NCBI RefSeq assembly: GCF_020740795.1
Contig: NC_067294.1
Location: 5,766,001-5,830,000 of the forward strand
Reading direction: 5' to 3'
DNA from: Apus apus
Lineage: Eukaryota; Chordata; Aves; Apodiformes; Apodidae
Length of the DNA: 64,000 nt
Below the pieces are notes generated by a model. It had not been told where the DNA came from and did no database searches. It saw nothing but the letters and a program-made list of their open reading frames with translations. Made by a program: the position numbers and the translations under genes. Shown here in pieces: positions 20,040-33,575 of the stretch (the stretch's first letter is position 1; each line of letters opens with the position of its first letter).

Positions 20040-20780
20040 AACCAAATATTTGAATATTGCCTCTTTTTCTTATTTTTTCTTTTTTTTTTTTTTTCCTTTT
20101 TTTTAATTAATTTTATGTGGCCTGGGGCAAGAATGAAAATAATCACAGCCCTTCCTGCTTTTTTTTTCTTCCCCCCACCGCCCCCCCGGCGCCGGCCGCA
20201 CTTGCGTTTTGGCTCCGAAAGCACTCGCTGCAAACGGGGTTATGCAAACAGGCTCCACGTATTTCTCAGCAGTTGTGATCAGCCACGAGGGCCACACAGC
20301 AAAGTTTAAAACGAAGCCTCGATTTTTTTGGTTGTTGTTTGTTTGTTTAATTATTTATTTCTCCTCCTCCACTCCCTCCTTTCTCCGCCTCTCCCCCCCT
20401 CTTTTTTCTTTATTTTTTAACCCTTCCCAGGGTAGGAGCCCCTTCAGCCCTCAATACTGCCTTTCTCTCACCATCAATGGGGCATTATGGCCAGGGAATT
20501 ATTGAAAGCAGAACTCCCAGGCTTTACAATGGGAGCTCTGTGCAAGGCAAATATTGCACAATCTGTTTGCACGGCCGCTGGCTCGATCCCCTTCCCCCCT
20601 CAGCAGCCCCGCTCACGCCTCACGCCTCGGCCTCCGGCCTGCAGAAATGGGACCTGAAAACTCAGAAATATGAAAGGTTTTTAATAAGTCCCCTCTCTCC
20701 TTCTTCAGAGCGGGACATTTGGCCTAATAGGGCATTGGGGAGCTTAGCCCAGCCTTGAAAAAACACGGCGCGTCGCTCTC
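20040..20780. promoter_or_regulatory. Candidate non-coding regulatory island
   Basis: A block mixing T-rich tracts with unusual, non-repetitive sequence: an octamer-like TTATGCAAAC (20240-20249), a SOX-type ACAATGG (20526-20532), and AAATATTGCACAATC near 20550. There is no coding potential. The composition resembles deeply conserved enhancers, but this is judged by eye and not tested. Confidence 0.3.
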
Positions 20781-23700
20781 ACCTCTTAGATGTTTAAGGG
20801 TTTCCGCTCTCCCTGGCCAACGTGTGATGCATTTACTTTTTTATTGGTGTGATGAAAGAGCCTAGGCAAGTCTGGAGGAGAAGGGAGCAGTCCCAGGAAT
20901 GGGGAGACCTTGTTATTTTGTCTGAAGAGGAGGGAAAAAAGGCCGAGGGGAGGGGGCAGCTATGTCATCCATGGGGAAGGAAGGAGGCTGGAGACATCAC
21001 TGGTCCCAAGCCCAGCAGAGGATGTGCTGGAGGTGAACGCCTCTCCATTGACTTTGGGAGCTTCTGAGAGGTCCTGGCCATCATGCTCGTGGCCTCAAGA
21101 TGGATCATGGTCCTATCCCATTCTTCTCCCTCCCATAAAGTGCACTTTGCTCCTCTGGTGTATTATCCTCCAGCGATATTCTCTGGAACAGTCTGTCTCC
21201 TCCCTGATGCACAGTGGGCAGGCAGCACTTCTGCCAGGCCCCAAAAATTGCATTTTCCCACTCCAGGACCTCATTTTCCCACCCCACACCCAGCACCTCC
21301 CCATCTCTGGCTGCACAGGCCCTGTGGGTAAAAGCCCATTTTCTAGCAGCAACCGCTGCGGTGAGACCTCGACCAAATGATAGGGATGGGGTTTGGTCTG
21401 GGGCAGCTCAGAGGTTTTTGAACACACCATAATTCGTCCTCTGGAAGCTGAAGCCGGAGGAGGAGAAAACAGCAAATCTGCATCAATTTCTGCTCATGCA
21501 GCCACCATAATTGTCAGAGGAATGAAGGGCATTGCAGGAGCAGCCATCAAGTAGGATGCTGAAGCCATGAGGGGTGGCACGTTATGGGGACAGAGAGGAG
21601 AGCATCAGCCATCCCCTGACAAGAGCTCAGCAGCACTGGTGGACATTGTTCTTGGAGCCAAAGGGCCCTTTTTTCCAACACCCTGCCCCTATTCCATGCC
21701 ACTCAAGCAGCTGAAAATCAGCCTCATTATCAAAACGCACTTAAAATCCATTGCACAGTATTAGAGCATTTTCTAATGTAAACCAATGCCTCTACCAACA
21801 CATTTGGTTTGGCCAGGGCTTGTTCCTGATCAAAACACTGCTGGTCCCCTTCCTCCTCTCCTGCTCACCCAGTACTAGGAAAATAGGAGATAAAAGCCCT
21901 AAATATGAGTCGGTTTGTCTGTTAGGCTACGGAATTTTTCTTCCGTTTTTGCTCCCTGATGAGACATCTCAATGATTCTGCAAATTCTCCCGTGAAATGG
22001 CTTCTATGCTTTCCTGCTCACGTTTGTTTTCTTCCTTCCCCTTCATTCAGGAGACTTCAGTCCATCAGTTCCCCTTCCCTGATACAATATTCCTCCCCTT
22101 GCCTTTCCCCACCTCCTGAGAAACTGCAGCTCACCGCCTTCTCCTCTCCTCTCTCTAATGACTGGCGTGCTTGCTTTGAAGAGCTGGAGAGGAGCCCATG
22201 GGTTTGGCACCACTCCTTTCTTCCCATGCCTTATGGCAAGCTTTCCACACAGCCTGGGTGCTCTCCCTCCTCATCCTGCCTCCTCTTCCCAAGCCCAAAA
22301 TCCAGCCTCCCCCTGGAAGAGAGGCACTTCCCGCTGCAGCTTCCCAGCAGAGCCCTGGAGCTCACATGATGGCTGGCAGTCTGGATAGAGAGCTCCTGGT
22401 TCATGCAGGGATGTGTTGGGACACAGATCCCCATGGGATGTGTGGGAAGACATCAAGGGAAGCAACCTGCATCTGGCTTCACAGGTGGGACAGACAGGAG
22501 GAGAGGAACCTGCCTGTGTGTGGCAGCATTTGGTGGAAAGCTAGAGAGAGAAGCAGAGGAGAAGGTCACAAGGCAGAGGAAGGAAGGACTTAAGCCTTTA
22601 GCATAGCTGGTTTCTGGCAGCCCTGCCGTGTGACCCTGACATTGGCTTCCCCAGCTTATTGCTTTTGGATTCCCCCACCTTCACTCCTAACACGATCTAT
22701 CATGAGATACACAGAAACTCCTCAATCCTCCAAGTACGCAAGATGCTGGCATCCCCTCCAGCCTCACCCAGACTTGGGAAGAAAGAGCAATTCTTCCCAG
22801 CACTCACCTGGCAAACGTCCCTCCATCCCACAGCCATGCTGGGCTGTGCCCTGGCACCTTCAGCAGAGCCCCCAGACAGGAAAGGGCTGTTTCCCCTCTC
22901 CATGAGAGGATCACCTGGGAAGGCTGCTCTCCTTCTGGGAGCGGTGGGAGCAATGGCTACCCAGGGATGCTCCTGAAGGAGCAGCCCCAGCCCCTCCACT
23001 TCTTCCTAACACCCTGCCAGGGGTCTGGCTCCCCTCCCATGTCACAACTCAGCGAGGGACCAGCCACCCACTCCCCAGGGCTGGGCAGCCTCGACACTCC
23101 TGCCTGCCCTTGCCTTCCATCTCCCCTTTCAGGTGCAGCCTCTTCAAAGGCAGCTGGTGGGTTTCAGCTGGCAGGAGATGTGATGGCCAGTGGGCAGGAT
23201 GCCTGCACAGAGCTCTGCCTACCTCCCTCAGCCAAGGCATGCAGAAGGAGGAGGATGAAGCCTGGCACTCCCCAGCTTGGCTCGGGTGCCTGCCCTGGAC
23301 AAGGAGCCCTTTCTTGCCAGGGAGCTCACAGCAGGGCAGGGCAGGATGGCCTGAGCCCGCAGCTTGTTTATGGCCCCTGTTCAGCACAAGGAAAACACAC
23401 CTGCCCATGCCAGCCCACACCTGTAACCCACCAGGGAGAACTGTTTACCAGGAGGTGTTTTTTTCACATCCCAGGAGGCTGCTTCTCCCCCAGCACTGAG
23501 GTTTGTTTTCCATCCCAGCAGGAGAGGAAGGCGGAAAGCTCAGGAGGGGCATTTCAAAGGCTTTTGCATCAAAGCTGGCCACAGCAGAGCTCCTGGAGCA
23601 GAAGGAGGGCAAGGGAGCATGGCCAGGCAGAGCCTGGGAGCTGTGGCTCTCCCCTGCCTACCCCATCCCCACAGGCACCTCTGGGCAGGGATGCTGGCAG

Positions 23701-26700
23701 AACCCACTAACTCCCACCATCCCAAAACGTCTCTGTTCTGTCAAGCACTTGCTGGGGAGTGATTCAAAACAGGCAAAGAGCCCAATTAGCCACTGCATTG
23801 CTTAATACAAAAGGTATCAATAATCCAGCAGGAGAGATGAGAGCTCTTTCTCACCGAGGATGCCAAGAGCACAAATTGCCTCTTGTAAGAGAAAGGCTTA
23901 ATTTCCATAGAACATGACAGATTAAATCTCAAGTGGGTGGGTCCACTCTATTATACATCAGTGTTCACTGCTCACAGGAGAGGGTGTGCTGCCTCCTTTG
24001 AAGTTTCTTCGAAGGCCCAGGGTGCCCAGAGACATTTTATCAGGGTGGAAAGCGAGATACAAAGGGATGGAGGTTTGAAGGCTCAGCCCTCACATTCCTC
24101 TCTGCTCTGGGTTTGTAATGCACCAGCCTTGCTGCTGCTTTTCCTTCCTGAGATGAGTCAAACCACAAGGTCCTTGTTTAAACCCAGAGACGTGTCTGAT
24201 TTTTTTACCTAAACCAGGGGTGAAGGTGTCCAGGATGGCATTGCTGCTGCATCAGTCCTGCCCAGAGCCTAGCAGAGCTTCCTTACTAGCTGTGCAATGA
24301 GCTCTGTTAGTGGAGAAATCTAGGATTAAACTTTGGAGCGTGGATTCCTCCCTCCTGAATGGGAAACAGTGCAAAATAATAATAAGAAAAAACAGTTTCC
24401 ATCAGATGAATGTACTGGGGAGAATACTGAGGCATTTCACTCAAATGGAAAACTCCAGGAGGGATTCTTCAGGGACAGCACATTGCATTTGCAGGTGAAC
24501 TCTGCAAGGTGAGATTGGTACATGGAAATAACTTCATTTCAAAGCAGAGGGGCCCGGAGCAGCCAGGGTCAGGGCAAGCTGTGTTTACTCCAGTGCAGGC
24601 AGCTGCCCACCAGATCGAGCAGAAAAAACGTGGTTACCCACACAGAAACTACCAAAGCCAGTGCTGGGTGATCTTGCAAGGAAACCTGGGTACCAAGCAG
24701 TAAGAATGTGGGGAAGGGGTTGGAAGAGACTGGAAACAAAGTCCTGGGTGGGGAGCTGGAGCTGAGCCATGACGTGCACCAGGAGCCCTGTCACAGGCAA
24801 GGATGGTTGATAAATGTGCTCTGCAGATGCCAGATCTGGAGTGCCAGCCCCTTAATTCAAGCCCACCCGTTACCATCCAGGGTTTTCTGCTCCCAGTTGC
24901 AGGCATAACTTCCAGGGTGGTTGTTGGGAGGCTTAAAGTACCTATATCAATTCTGCAGAGGGTGATTCATTATTATCTGCAGTAATCCAGAAGCTATACA
25001 AAATTGCTAATAATAGGTCTTCAAAACCGACATTTTAGTCAAGATAAAAAATGACTGGAACAAAATCCAGTCCTGCTTTGCTAAAACTATAAAAGGAAAG
25101 GTATAATCCATATTCAGCTTCCCTAAACAATGAGCTAAATGAAAGCAGGGAACGTAGATCAGCCCCAGGATCCAAGTCAGAGTGGGCTTGGGAACCCGCC
25201 TGGGGAGAAGTTGATTCTCAAACAGGCTGAAAGCAGCTCCCAATGCGCGAGGTGCCAGAGGACTGGCTTAAATCCGGGATGATGTGGGGGGCGATTTGGG
25301 AAAGGAGAAGCATGAACACGGATTATGTAGCTGCTCTGGCAGCATGTGACGGACTGCAAGAACTGCCAGAGCTGAGCTTCCAGCTGCGGGTTGTGGATGC
25401 TGGGCCCAGCAGGGTTCAGGGTCCTGCTGAACACCATTTATTTAAGGCTGGCGTGCGATCCGAGGCACAGTTGCTAGGTGATGGGAGCCCAGGGAGGCAG
25501 GAGTAACAGGGTCAGCCCTGGTCCAGCTCCGCAGCATTGCAGCTCTGGGATGCATCAGGATATGGCTCCAGGTCCAGGGAGCAGCACAAGAAATAGGGCA
25601 AATACGGAGGCTGTCCAGGGGGATGCCAGGAACAACTGGAGAGCCTGGCTGGGTCTGTGCAGTCGGGCCCTGGAGCCCGAGATCTCTGCAGGCAGGGAGA
25701 GCACAGAGCCTTTCCCAGCCCTAGGTCCCAAAACTTCTTCTCCCTTGCAGCTCCCACACTCCTCCTGTCTCCAAATGCCTGCTTACCCTGTTGGGGAATC
25801 TCTTCTCACCCCGCCTGACTCGCAGTGTTTCATCTGCCTACAGATCTGATAAGCTAATAAAATGTGCTGAACGCACCAAACGGAGCCTGTTCCCTCCATC
25901 CGCTCCCGGCCGCCGGCGCATCCAAACCGGCGCCCCCGCCTCCAAGGCCTCAAAAATCCCCTTTGCCATTGACACCACAGCAGAGCAGGGCACTTCCAGC
26001 ACCAAAGTCAACACAAAATTTGCAGGGATATTTGTGGTATCGAGGGCAAGTTACCAACTGAAGCCCGAGGCAGATTTATTGTCACAGTTTTCACCGAGGA
26101 CTGTAAAATTCAGCATGTTGCGAGCTGGTCGTTAACACCAGCTTTAGGCTTTCAAAGTTCTGGCCTGGGAAGCAGCAGCAAACATTTCTGTGTGTTGCTG
26201 TGGGACTGTAGGTAAGTGTGGGCTCAGCTGTTCCACACCGAACCCCATGGCCCCCTTGTTTTGGGCATAACTGGCCCTTCTTCCATCTTCACTGCCCCTC
26301 CCAAGGGAGGTGATGTTTTCTTTCCTCCCTCAGGGATGACTTCACAGTGAATCCCAGCTGGGCAACGAAAAGTGGGGTTTTACCCCACAACAGTTCCTGG
26401 GAGACTGAGAAAGAAGGTGTCTTCCTTACTTTTTGCCCTATCAAATCATGAGGCATTTCATACTGACCCCTTAAATGAAACCAGATTGTTTAATCCAAGC
26501 AATTACTCATAAGCAGCATCTAATTACTTCTAGTATTTAGAAAGAAAACAGAAGAATCTCCTTGGAGTATAAACTCAGTGAAGAAGCTGCAGTTGCAAGA
26601 AGAGAGCCCGTGTTACCCAGACACACATCCTCCTTCACATCCATCTGCAAAGCATCACCCGAGCACCCCACATCCCTGGCCCACAGGCAACCCCCCAAAG

Positions 26701-29700
26701 CACTTAGGGGTGCAATCACCCCTTTCTCCCCTCATCCTTCTAGCAATAACTGCATAAGAAACAGATGGGAGTGAGGGGGTTTGCAAATATAGATCCCAAT
26801 ATACCATATCCATACACACACGGGTGCACACACACGCTCCTGCCAGAGAACGAGGGGGGAAATGAAGCCAGGCTGCGTGGGAAAGCAGTGCCCAGCCCTG
26901 GGGCAGCCCGACAGCTGCCCTCATCAGCAGATAAGATCAGGGGCTGGCAGAGCCACCCTCCTGTCTGGTGCACTGCAGGCTCTTCCCACCCCAGCGGCAG
27001 ATGAAGTTACGAGGGAGCTGGCTGGAGCTCCTGGCCGGAGATGCCATCAAGCCCACACCCACTGCCCCAGCCTCCTGGGATGGGAGGAGAATGAGACTCC
27101 AGCTTGGAAATCTCCCAGAGCATTTCAGTCTTCTGCCTTGGACAGGACCTTGGAGCAGGTGTTCAGAAACAAACACAGGTTGTCCCTCAAGAAGGAGCAT
27201 TGCAAAGATCCTCTTGTAGGAAGCCCCATGTCCCCTGCCCATGTTGTGTCATGGGGGGGATGCTGCAGCCTGGGAGCCTGGTGGGAAGAGGCAGTGGGGA
27301 GCACTGCTTTTCCCCAGGGAAGGCCACAGGGATATGCAACAGATACCCCCTGGGGCCAAAAAACAACCGGCAGCCCAAGCGTGTGGGCACGAAGGAGGCT
27401 GCAGCCTGTGTGGTGTGACATGCCCAGGGCCACCAACCACCAGCACCCTGGGGACAACCCAGGCAGCTGGAGCATGGCCATAGCAGGAGCATTTTCCCTG
27501 CATCTCAGGAGGCACAGATGATCCTGGAGCATCCTTGGCAGAGGCACCAAGCTGCCTCCATCCCAGCCTGGTCTGAGTTTGGAGGACTCCTCCACCAACC
27601 TATGTCCCCAAGCCCTGGTATCTCTGGAGCAGAGGTGCAGGACTGGCTGGCTGTGCAGCTCCCCTGGAAGCACAAAGGACAGCTATGGAGCAGTTCTCCA
27701 TTCTTCCAAAATTTCTGTAAAATGTAGGGTTTGCATGAGACCACCACCAGGGAGCAAGGGCGAGGTTTCTTTCCCTGCCTGCTACAGCGATTTTGGGAAG
27801 TTCACCTCTCTTCTGGCAACAGGACAGTTTGATGATGCCAGCACTGATGCTAACTAAAGCCAGGCAGAAGAAAAAGACTCCACAGCTCCTCAGTATGAGG
27901 ATCCCAATTCCAGCCAGCACTCTCCCCTTTAGGACTTGAACAAGGACTTTCAAAGAGCCTCTGGTTGCCCAGTCTGGATTAGTCTCCAAGGGGTACTGCT
28001 GTCCTCTGTTAGCTGGGGACATCTCTGGGTTTGTCCAAGACCACCACAGCACAGGATGGGACTTTGTCACCCTCTTGTGGCTCACAAGGGCTGGCAGGCT
28101 TGCTGTGGCTTTGAGGTGGCCGTATCTAGGACTCCTGCTCCAGGGAAGGCCGGAGAGTGTCTTCAGCCTACTCCTCACCCCAGCATCACTGATTTGGCCT
28201 TTAGATCCCAGGAGCTTCAAGGAGGCTGGTCCAGAGGATCAGGTCTCCCGGCTCTCCTGTCTTATGAGTCTCATGCCTTGAGACCAATTTCTTGCTCATC
28301 TGGTTCAATCCCAGCCAAGGAAAAGACTCCCTCGACTGGGATGCCCCTGCCAGCCCCACTCCCCCCCTGGCAAGCCAGGGAAAGCATCTGCAAGTCATTG
28401 GGTTGCTTTAAGGAGCTCCTTCCTTTCCAGTTTAGGTGGCTGGAAATGTCCTACCCAATTCCCAATTCACCCAAATCTCAGCTTGGAAATCAGGCCACAC
28501 CAGTCTCTGAGACAGGGAGATTAATTCAGCTTTATCAGAAAGCCATTTTGAGTATGTCCAGATTCCTAATGAAACTTGGATAAAACCCCAGGGATATATA
28601 ACAGTGCAGGGCTTTTTTGGATACCAGGGTTTTTACTGTTTCCAAGAGAAACATCTATATGTGCTTTGGTGGAATCTCTGCATACATTTTCTTGGCAGAA
28701 AAGGCAAAGTAAATCCCTTTACTGCAATAACCCTCGAGCAAGATAAGGAAAGAATCTGTTTGCAATTCCTGTGTATTGTTGTCATATGCAGATAAACGGG
28801 CATCTCTGGTCGTGCTGTCCCCTCAGCCAGGCAGGGAGGACAGGGATTAAATTTTCTGCAGGAGCCCACCTCTGCTTCCCACATTGGCACAGATCCAAGC
28901 TTGATCCTCTCCTGTGTTACTCGCACACAAGCACACGTGTATGTGTTGTTCCTGTGTGAAACTTGAGCTTTTCTGCTACATGAAAGTCACATCAATCTGG
29001 AGAATGCAGCTGGAGCCAGTGCAGGGCTGCATCCCACCCAAGCAGAGACAGCATTCCACAGCCCACCCAGAAAGCCCTGGAGGTGACAGGTTTGGATACC
29101 AGCAGCACAAGCTGGTATCCTGCCCACTCCCTTGTCTGCCAGGGAGCAGACAGAGTGGTCAAGTACTTAGTGGTCAATCACACTTTTGGAGGAGGAGGAT
29201 GCTGTAAGCAAGACCATCACCCCAGCCTCTGATGCTCACATCATGAGCATCAGGAAGGGCTGGCACCACCACGGCAGGAGGCAATGCTCATGCTGGAAGT
29301 GCTTGCCCAAGTTTCCCCTGCCTTCAGATTGAGCCCTGCCAAGTGAGGGTAGAGCCTTGAGGAGTCTGTGAGGTCTGCCCTCCATCCCCAGCCACTTGGT
29401 CAAGGGGTGCAGGGCATGGGGAAGCCGTGCTCCTCACAACCCCCCTCCTCCTGAGGCAAAGCACCCAACAAACAGGCCCTCCCAGACTGCCCAGAGCACT
29501 AATGCATTTGGCATCTGTCCACTCCCTTCCCTTAACCACTGTGGCTTTTTCCATCTTCACAAGCAGGGAAAGCAATCACCATAAGGAACGTCTCGAAAGC
29601 TCTCACCACGGCACTCAGGACATGCTAAACGAAATAAACACACATCAAGAGCCCATTAATGGTGCTCTCCTCCTGCCCAGCAGCCACAGTCAGGCGCGAT

Positions 29701-30599
29701 GGGGACCAGGAAGGGACACTAATGTACAAAGCAGAAACACTTGGAAAGAGAGGGATGAATTCTTACCTATTTTTTTTTTCCCCTTTCCCTCTTTTCAGAT
29801 TGTTGCATCTCTACTGCCAGCACACAGCTGTGCCCACAGCAGGACAGTGCCAGCAGAGGAGGGCAGTGGGACATGCTGCTACTCAGAGATGCTCCTCACA
29901 ATGTACCCTCCTCTGGGTGACACATTCTGCCAACCATCCAGCCTTGAAAAGCTTTCCTCTCTTTCCCAACCTCCCAGGCACAATGTACAAGGGGATTTTG
30001 GAACAAAACAGATGGCCACAGGTTGTGGTTATGGTCAGAGACTGTGGGGAAGAGAGCTCCAGTCTGAGGGGCAAATGCTTCTAGTTTGTGTGGGAACATG
30101 AGCAGGAGCCAACTGTCCTAGGGCAAAGTTACAGGATTCGGTCACACTAGTGGGGCAGCTCGAGACTGAAAAACAAGGGGTTGTTCCTTCTCTCTCAGAC
30201 TCATAGTGGGCCACTAACCAGGAGCAAGAGTTTTGCTCTGGTCAGAATTGAGCTGAGAAGCTCAAGATTCTGGAAAGGCAAGTGATGCTGTGGTGCAGCT
30301 CCACAGCACGACCCCGGCACAAGCAGCCCCTGCTTCTTCCCTCCTTTTCCTGCTGCACGGCCAGGATGCCTGATGGGGGAAAAATAATCCCCCAGACCTC
30401 TGGCTTGGGGAAGGCAAACACAGCCCCTTCCCTTCTCCTCCCAGGTAACGCTGCTGAAATCTGGATAAACACAGCAGAGCTGTTGTGGCTGTTGGTGTTG
30501 GCCGGGCTGCACCGCACGCCTGCCAGGCCTTTTAACGGGGATACGCTTACGAAGCAGAGCAGGAGCCTGGGGGAAAGCAGGGCTGGGATGGGGGTTGAT

Positions 30600-31020
30600 T
30601 AATAATAACAGCCCTTCTGCTCGCTGCACGGGCAGATATTAGATCTACTACCAAAAGAAAAATTGAAATAAATCAGAAATCAAATGGTTTAATGCTACTA
30701 GCTCTTCCGTGTCAGCGCTGAATAACTGCCACGCCAGCAGACACACAGGCGGTTAGACATAGCAGGAGATACATTTCCAGTCTAGATTGTTAAAATTAAG
30801 CATATTGCAACCAAATTTTAATGTCACGTCTTCTGCTCGTTGGAGTTCTCAAATCTGTTCTTTCAGCTACCAAAATTAAAAGACTGCTTTATCTGCTGAA
30901 GACTTAGAAGTGACTTTTTTTCCTCACAATTAATTAGTTTGAAACTAACAGGGCTGGGCTGCTGAGTTTTAATAATGGAGCTGTAGGGATATGTGTGTGT
31001 ATATATAGATTTTATTTTTT
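30600..31020. promoter_or_regulatory. AT-rich island, candidate conserved non-coding element
   Basis: About 400 bases of high AT content within GC-rich surroundings, without simple repeats over most of its length, rich in TAAT and AATTA homeodomain-type cores. It ends in TG/TA and T runs near 30990-31025. No frame is open. It is a candidate enhancer by composition only. Confidence 0.3.
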
Positions 31021-32074
31021 TTTTCCACTTCTGAGCTGCTGCTTCTCATCTGACAGCAGGCTGCCAGTGAGGGAGTCAATGCCTGCCTGACTGCTTAGGT
31101 GAAATGATCCAGCCACCCCAAGCAAAGCCCCAGCAGCAAGCGGCCACATCTCAGAAACCCCCTCACCCTTGGCTCCCTGTCAAGGGGCCAAGAAAAAGGA
31201 AGGCATGGGAACACAGCCCAGCTTTCCAGAGGTGCCAAGGGCTAAGCTGGAGGTGGCAGGGAGGGCTGTGCTGGGCTGGGTTCTCTCTATCCTGTTTTTA
31301 CACCTTGTGCAGAAACTCTATAAACGTAACATGGGAAAGCCCTTCATCCCCAAAGGCAGCAAGGACCAGATGTTTCAGAGTTAGCTCCTGGTTTCACCAC
31401 TGGTAAAGCGCTTTGGGCTCAGTTTTGCCTCCACAAATGCATCTGCTTAGTGAATGAGTGTGACTTGAGCACCTAGGTCCTGGAGGGCACCTGCCACTGA
31501 GCTGGTGTAGATGCTGAAATGACCCTAAGTGTATTTGCAGAATTGCAGGCAGAGAACTGCCCGAGCAGGGCTGAGCCGCAGCGGGGCCATGTACACAAAA
31601 CAATGCCATGATTCATCTGAGATTGCCATAACCCATCCATTTCATCAGGATGCTGTGGCATTTAAAATGGCATTTCCTCCCATCTGCTGTGCATTAGCAG
31701 ACAAAGAAAAAGGAGGAGGAGGGAGAGAACAGCAAGACAAAGACGGGTGAGAAAAAAAAAAACAAACTGGGATTCCTGAGTCAGACTGTTCCCAACGCAG
31801 CTCCCTGTCCTTGCAAAGCCCAAGCCCACCCCGCCGGGCAGAGGGCAGGGAGTCTGGCTGTGGATAGTTTTGCTTCTCATGCTGGCCATGGCCTGGCTAC
31901 AGCACAAGACCTGCTCCCCAGGCCCGTGGTGAGATGCTGGTATTGGTGGTGACTCAAAGCCCTGCAGAGCAGCACCTGGCAACCCAACCCTCCATGCACC
32001 CAGTGCTAAGCACAGACAAAGCAGGGGCACAAATCCCAAAGGCTAACCTCTGCTGTGGCTTAATTTTCCATTGG

Positions 32075-32335
32075 CCATTTCCTCCCCTTCATCTCTCCTT
32101 TGATTTTCCACTGGCCCTTCTCTTTCCTGCCTTGGAAATGAGAACCCTTCCTCCATGCCTTCCTCTCCCTTGACTGCTCCCCCTTTGCTCTCTGCCTGTG
32201 CTCCCACCTCCTCTCCTGGCTGTCCCATAGAACTTCACCATCCTCCTCCTTTGATCTCTGCCTACCTCTTGCACCCACCCTGCCCTGACCCATCCCCACC
32301 TCCTTCGATACTCTCTCCTCTCTGCTCAGCCCCCA
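32075..32335. repeat. Pyrimidine-rich tract
   Basis: Long CT-rich stretches (CCTCC, CTTTC, TCTCTCC) on the plus strand for about 260 bases. Open frames on the opposite strand here (Glu/Arg/Lys-rich) are composition artefacts. Confidence 0.6.
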
Positions 32336-33484
32336 TGGCACCCAAGGTGCTTCCCAGGAGGGAGAGAACATGAAGCTCTCTTGGCAAGGCACTCAGAGCA
32401 GAGCAATTCAGCTCAGCTTCTGACTTGGGCCATGAAAACTAGCCTTGTAAATCTGGCTTGCACTTTAAGTCAATGCTCTGACTCATGAGATACAACAGAG
32501 TCACCTGCTGGGTTAACATGGGCCCTGTCCCTGGCCACCCATCCCACCCCTTGGCTGGAGCCGAGGGGGAAGGAGCCATGTGCCTGCAGATCACACTTTG
32601 GCTGGTATCAGCAGCCATGAAACGGGTCAGGTGAGGAGCTGAGAAGGAGGCAGAACTCCTTTTCTGTTGTCCCTGCTCCACCACCAGGGTGTAAACACCA
32701 GCAGCTGGAGACAGAAACTTCCTCAGGCAAACAGCCTCGGATCCCCCCATATCTAGCCCCCACGGGCACTGTGTACAACCCTCCCACCCCCCTTCCCTAT
32801 GGATCACAAAGTCCCTTCCTTCACTCTGCAACCCCACCACAGGCATAAGCAACTCCACATGCACCAAATGAAAAGGTCAGACCATGATGGGAGATCTGTT
32901 CCCTGCCGCTACCACACACCATATGCCAGAAACTTCTGGGTGGACAAACACATTAAATCGAAGCTTGCAGAGCAGCCAAGTGTCCCTGCAAGCCCAGGGG
33001 TCCAGCAGACGTGCCTGGAGGCTGTCAGCTCCCAGCCGGCACAGCAGAGGAAGGACAGCGCCCTCCAGCACGCTCCCTGAACCGGGGTTTGGCCGGGACA
33101 CAAGCAGTCATTCAGAACGGAATAGGTGTGGACAAGTTTGACCCCAAGCAATAACCAAAGAGCATGTGAAAGTGGCAGCGAGCAAAGCTCTTGGCTTGTC
33201 AGGCTGAGGGCAGGGACGGGGCTGTGTGGTTATTAGCAGACTGAGCTGAGCTGGCGTCTCAATTACAGCTGTTTTATCCCCTGTCTGGATTTGAAGCAGC
33301 TTCCTCCAATCTCTTCGTGACTCAGTGTCTTGGCATGGAGATAGCATACCCCAGAGGTTGGCTTTTGAAACCCACCGGGGGCATTTCACCTTCCTAAAAT
33401 AAGGAGTGGGCAAAAAAAATTGTCAACCTCCCTCCAAAAAATGCACACACACACAAATAATCACTCTTTAAGAAGTGGATGTTG

Positions 33485-33575
33485 TTGGGTCGCAGCTGGC
33501 TTTGGGCTGGGGTAGATTTTCCTATTTATAATCATGCAGCTGTTTGCTGACTGAATAGCTCTATTTATCACTTGG
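33485..33575. promoter_or_regulatory. MEF2 / E-box motif cluster
   Basis: Within about 80 bases there are two CAGCTG E-boxes (33493-33498 and 33537-33542) and two MEF2-type sites, CTATTTATA (33522-33530) and CTATTTATC (33561-33569). This pairing is typical of muscle and neuronal enhancers. Function is inferred from motifs only. Confidence 0.35.

Noticed and set aside
32060-32392. Glu/Arg/Lys-rich minus-strand frames
   Set aside because: Composition artefact of the pyrimidine-rich tract.
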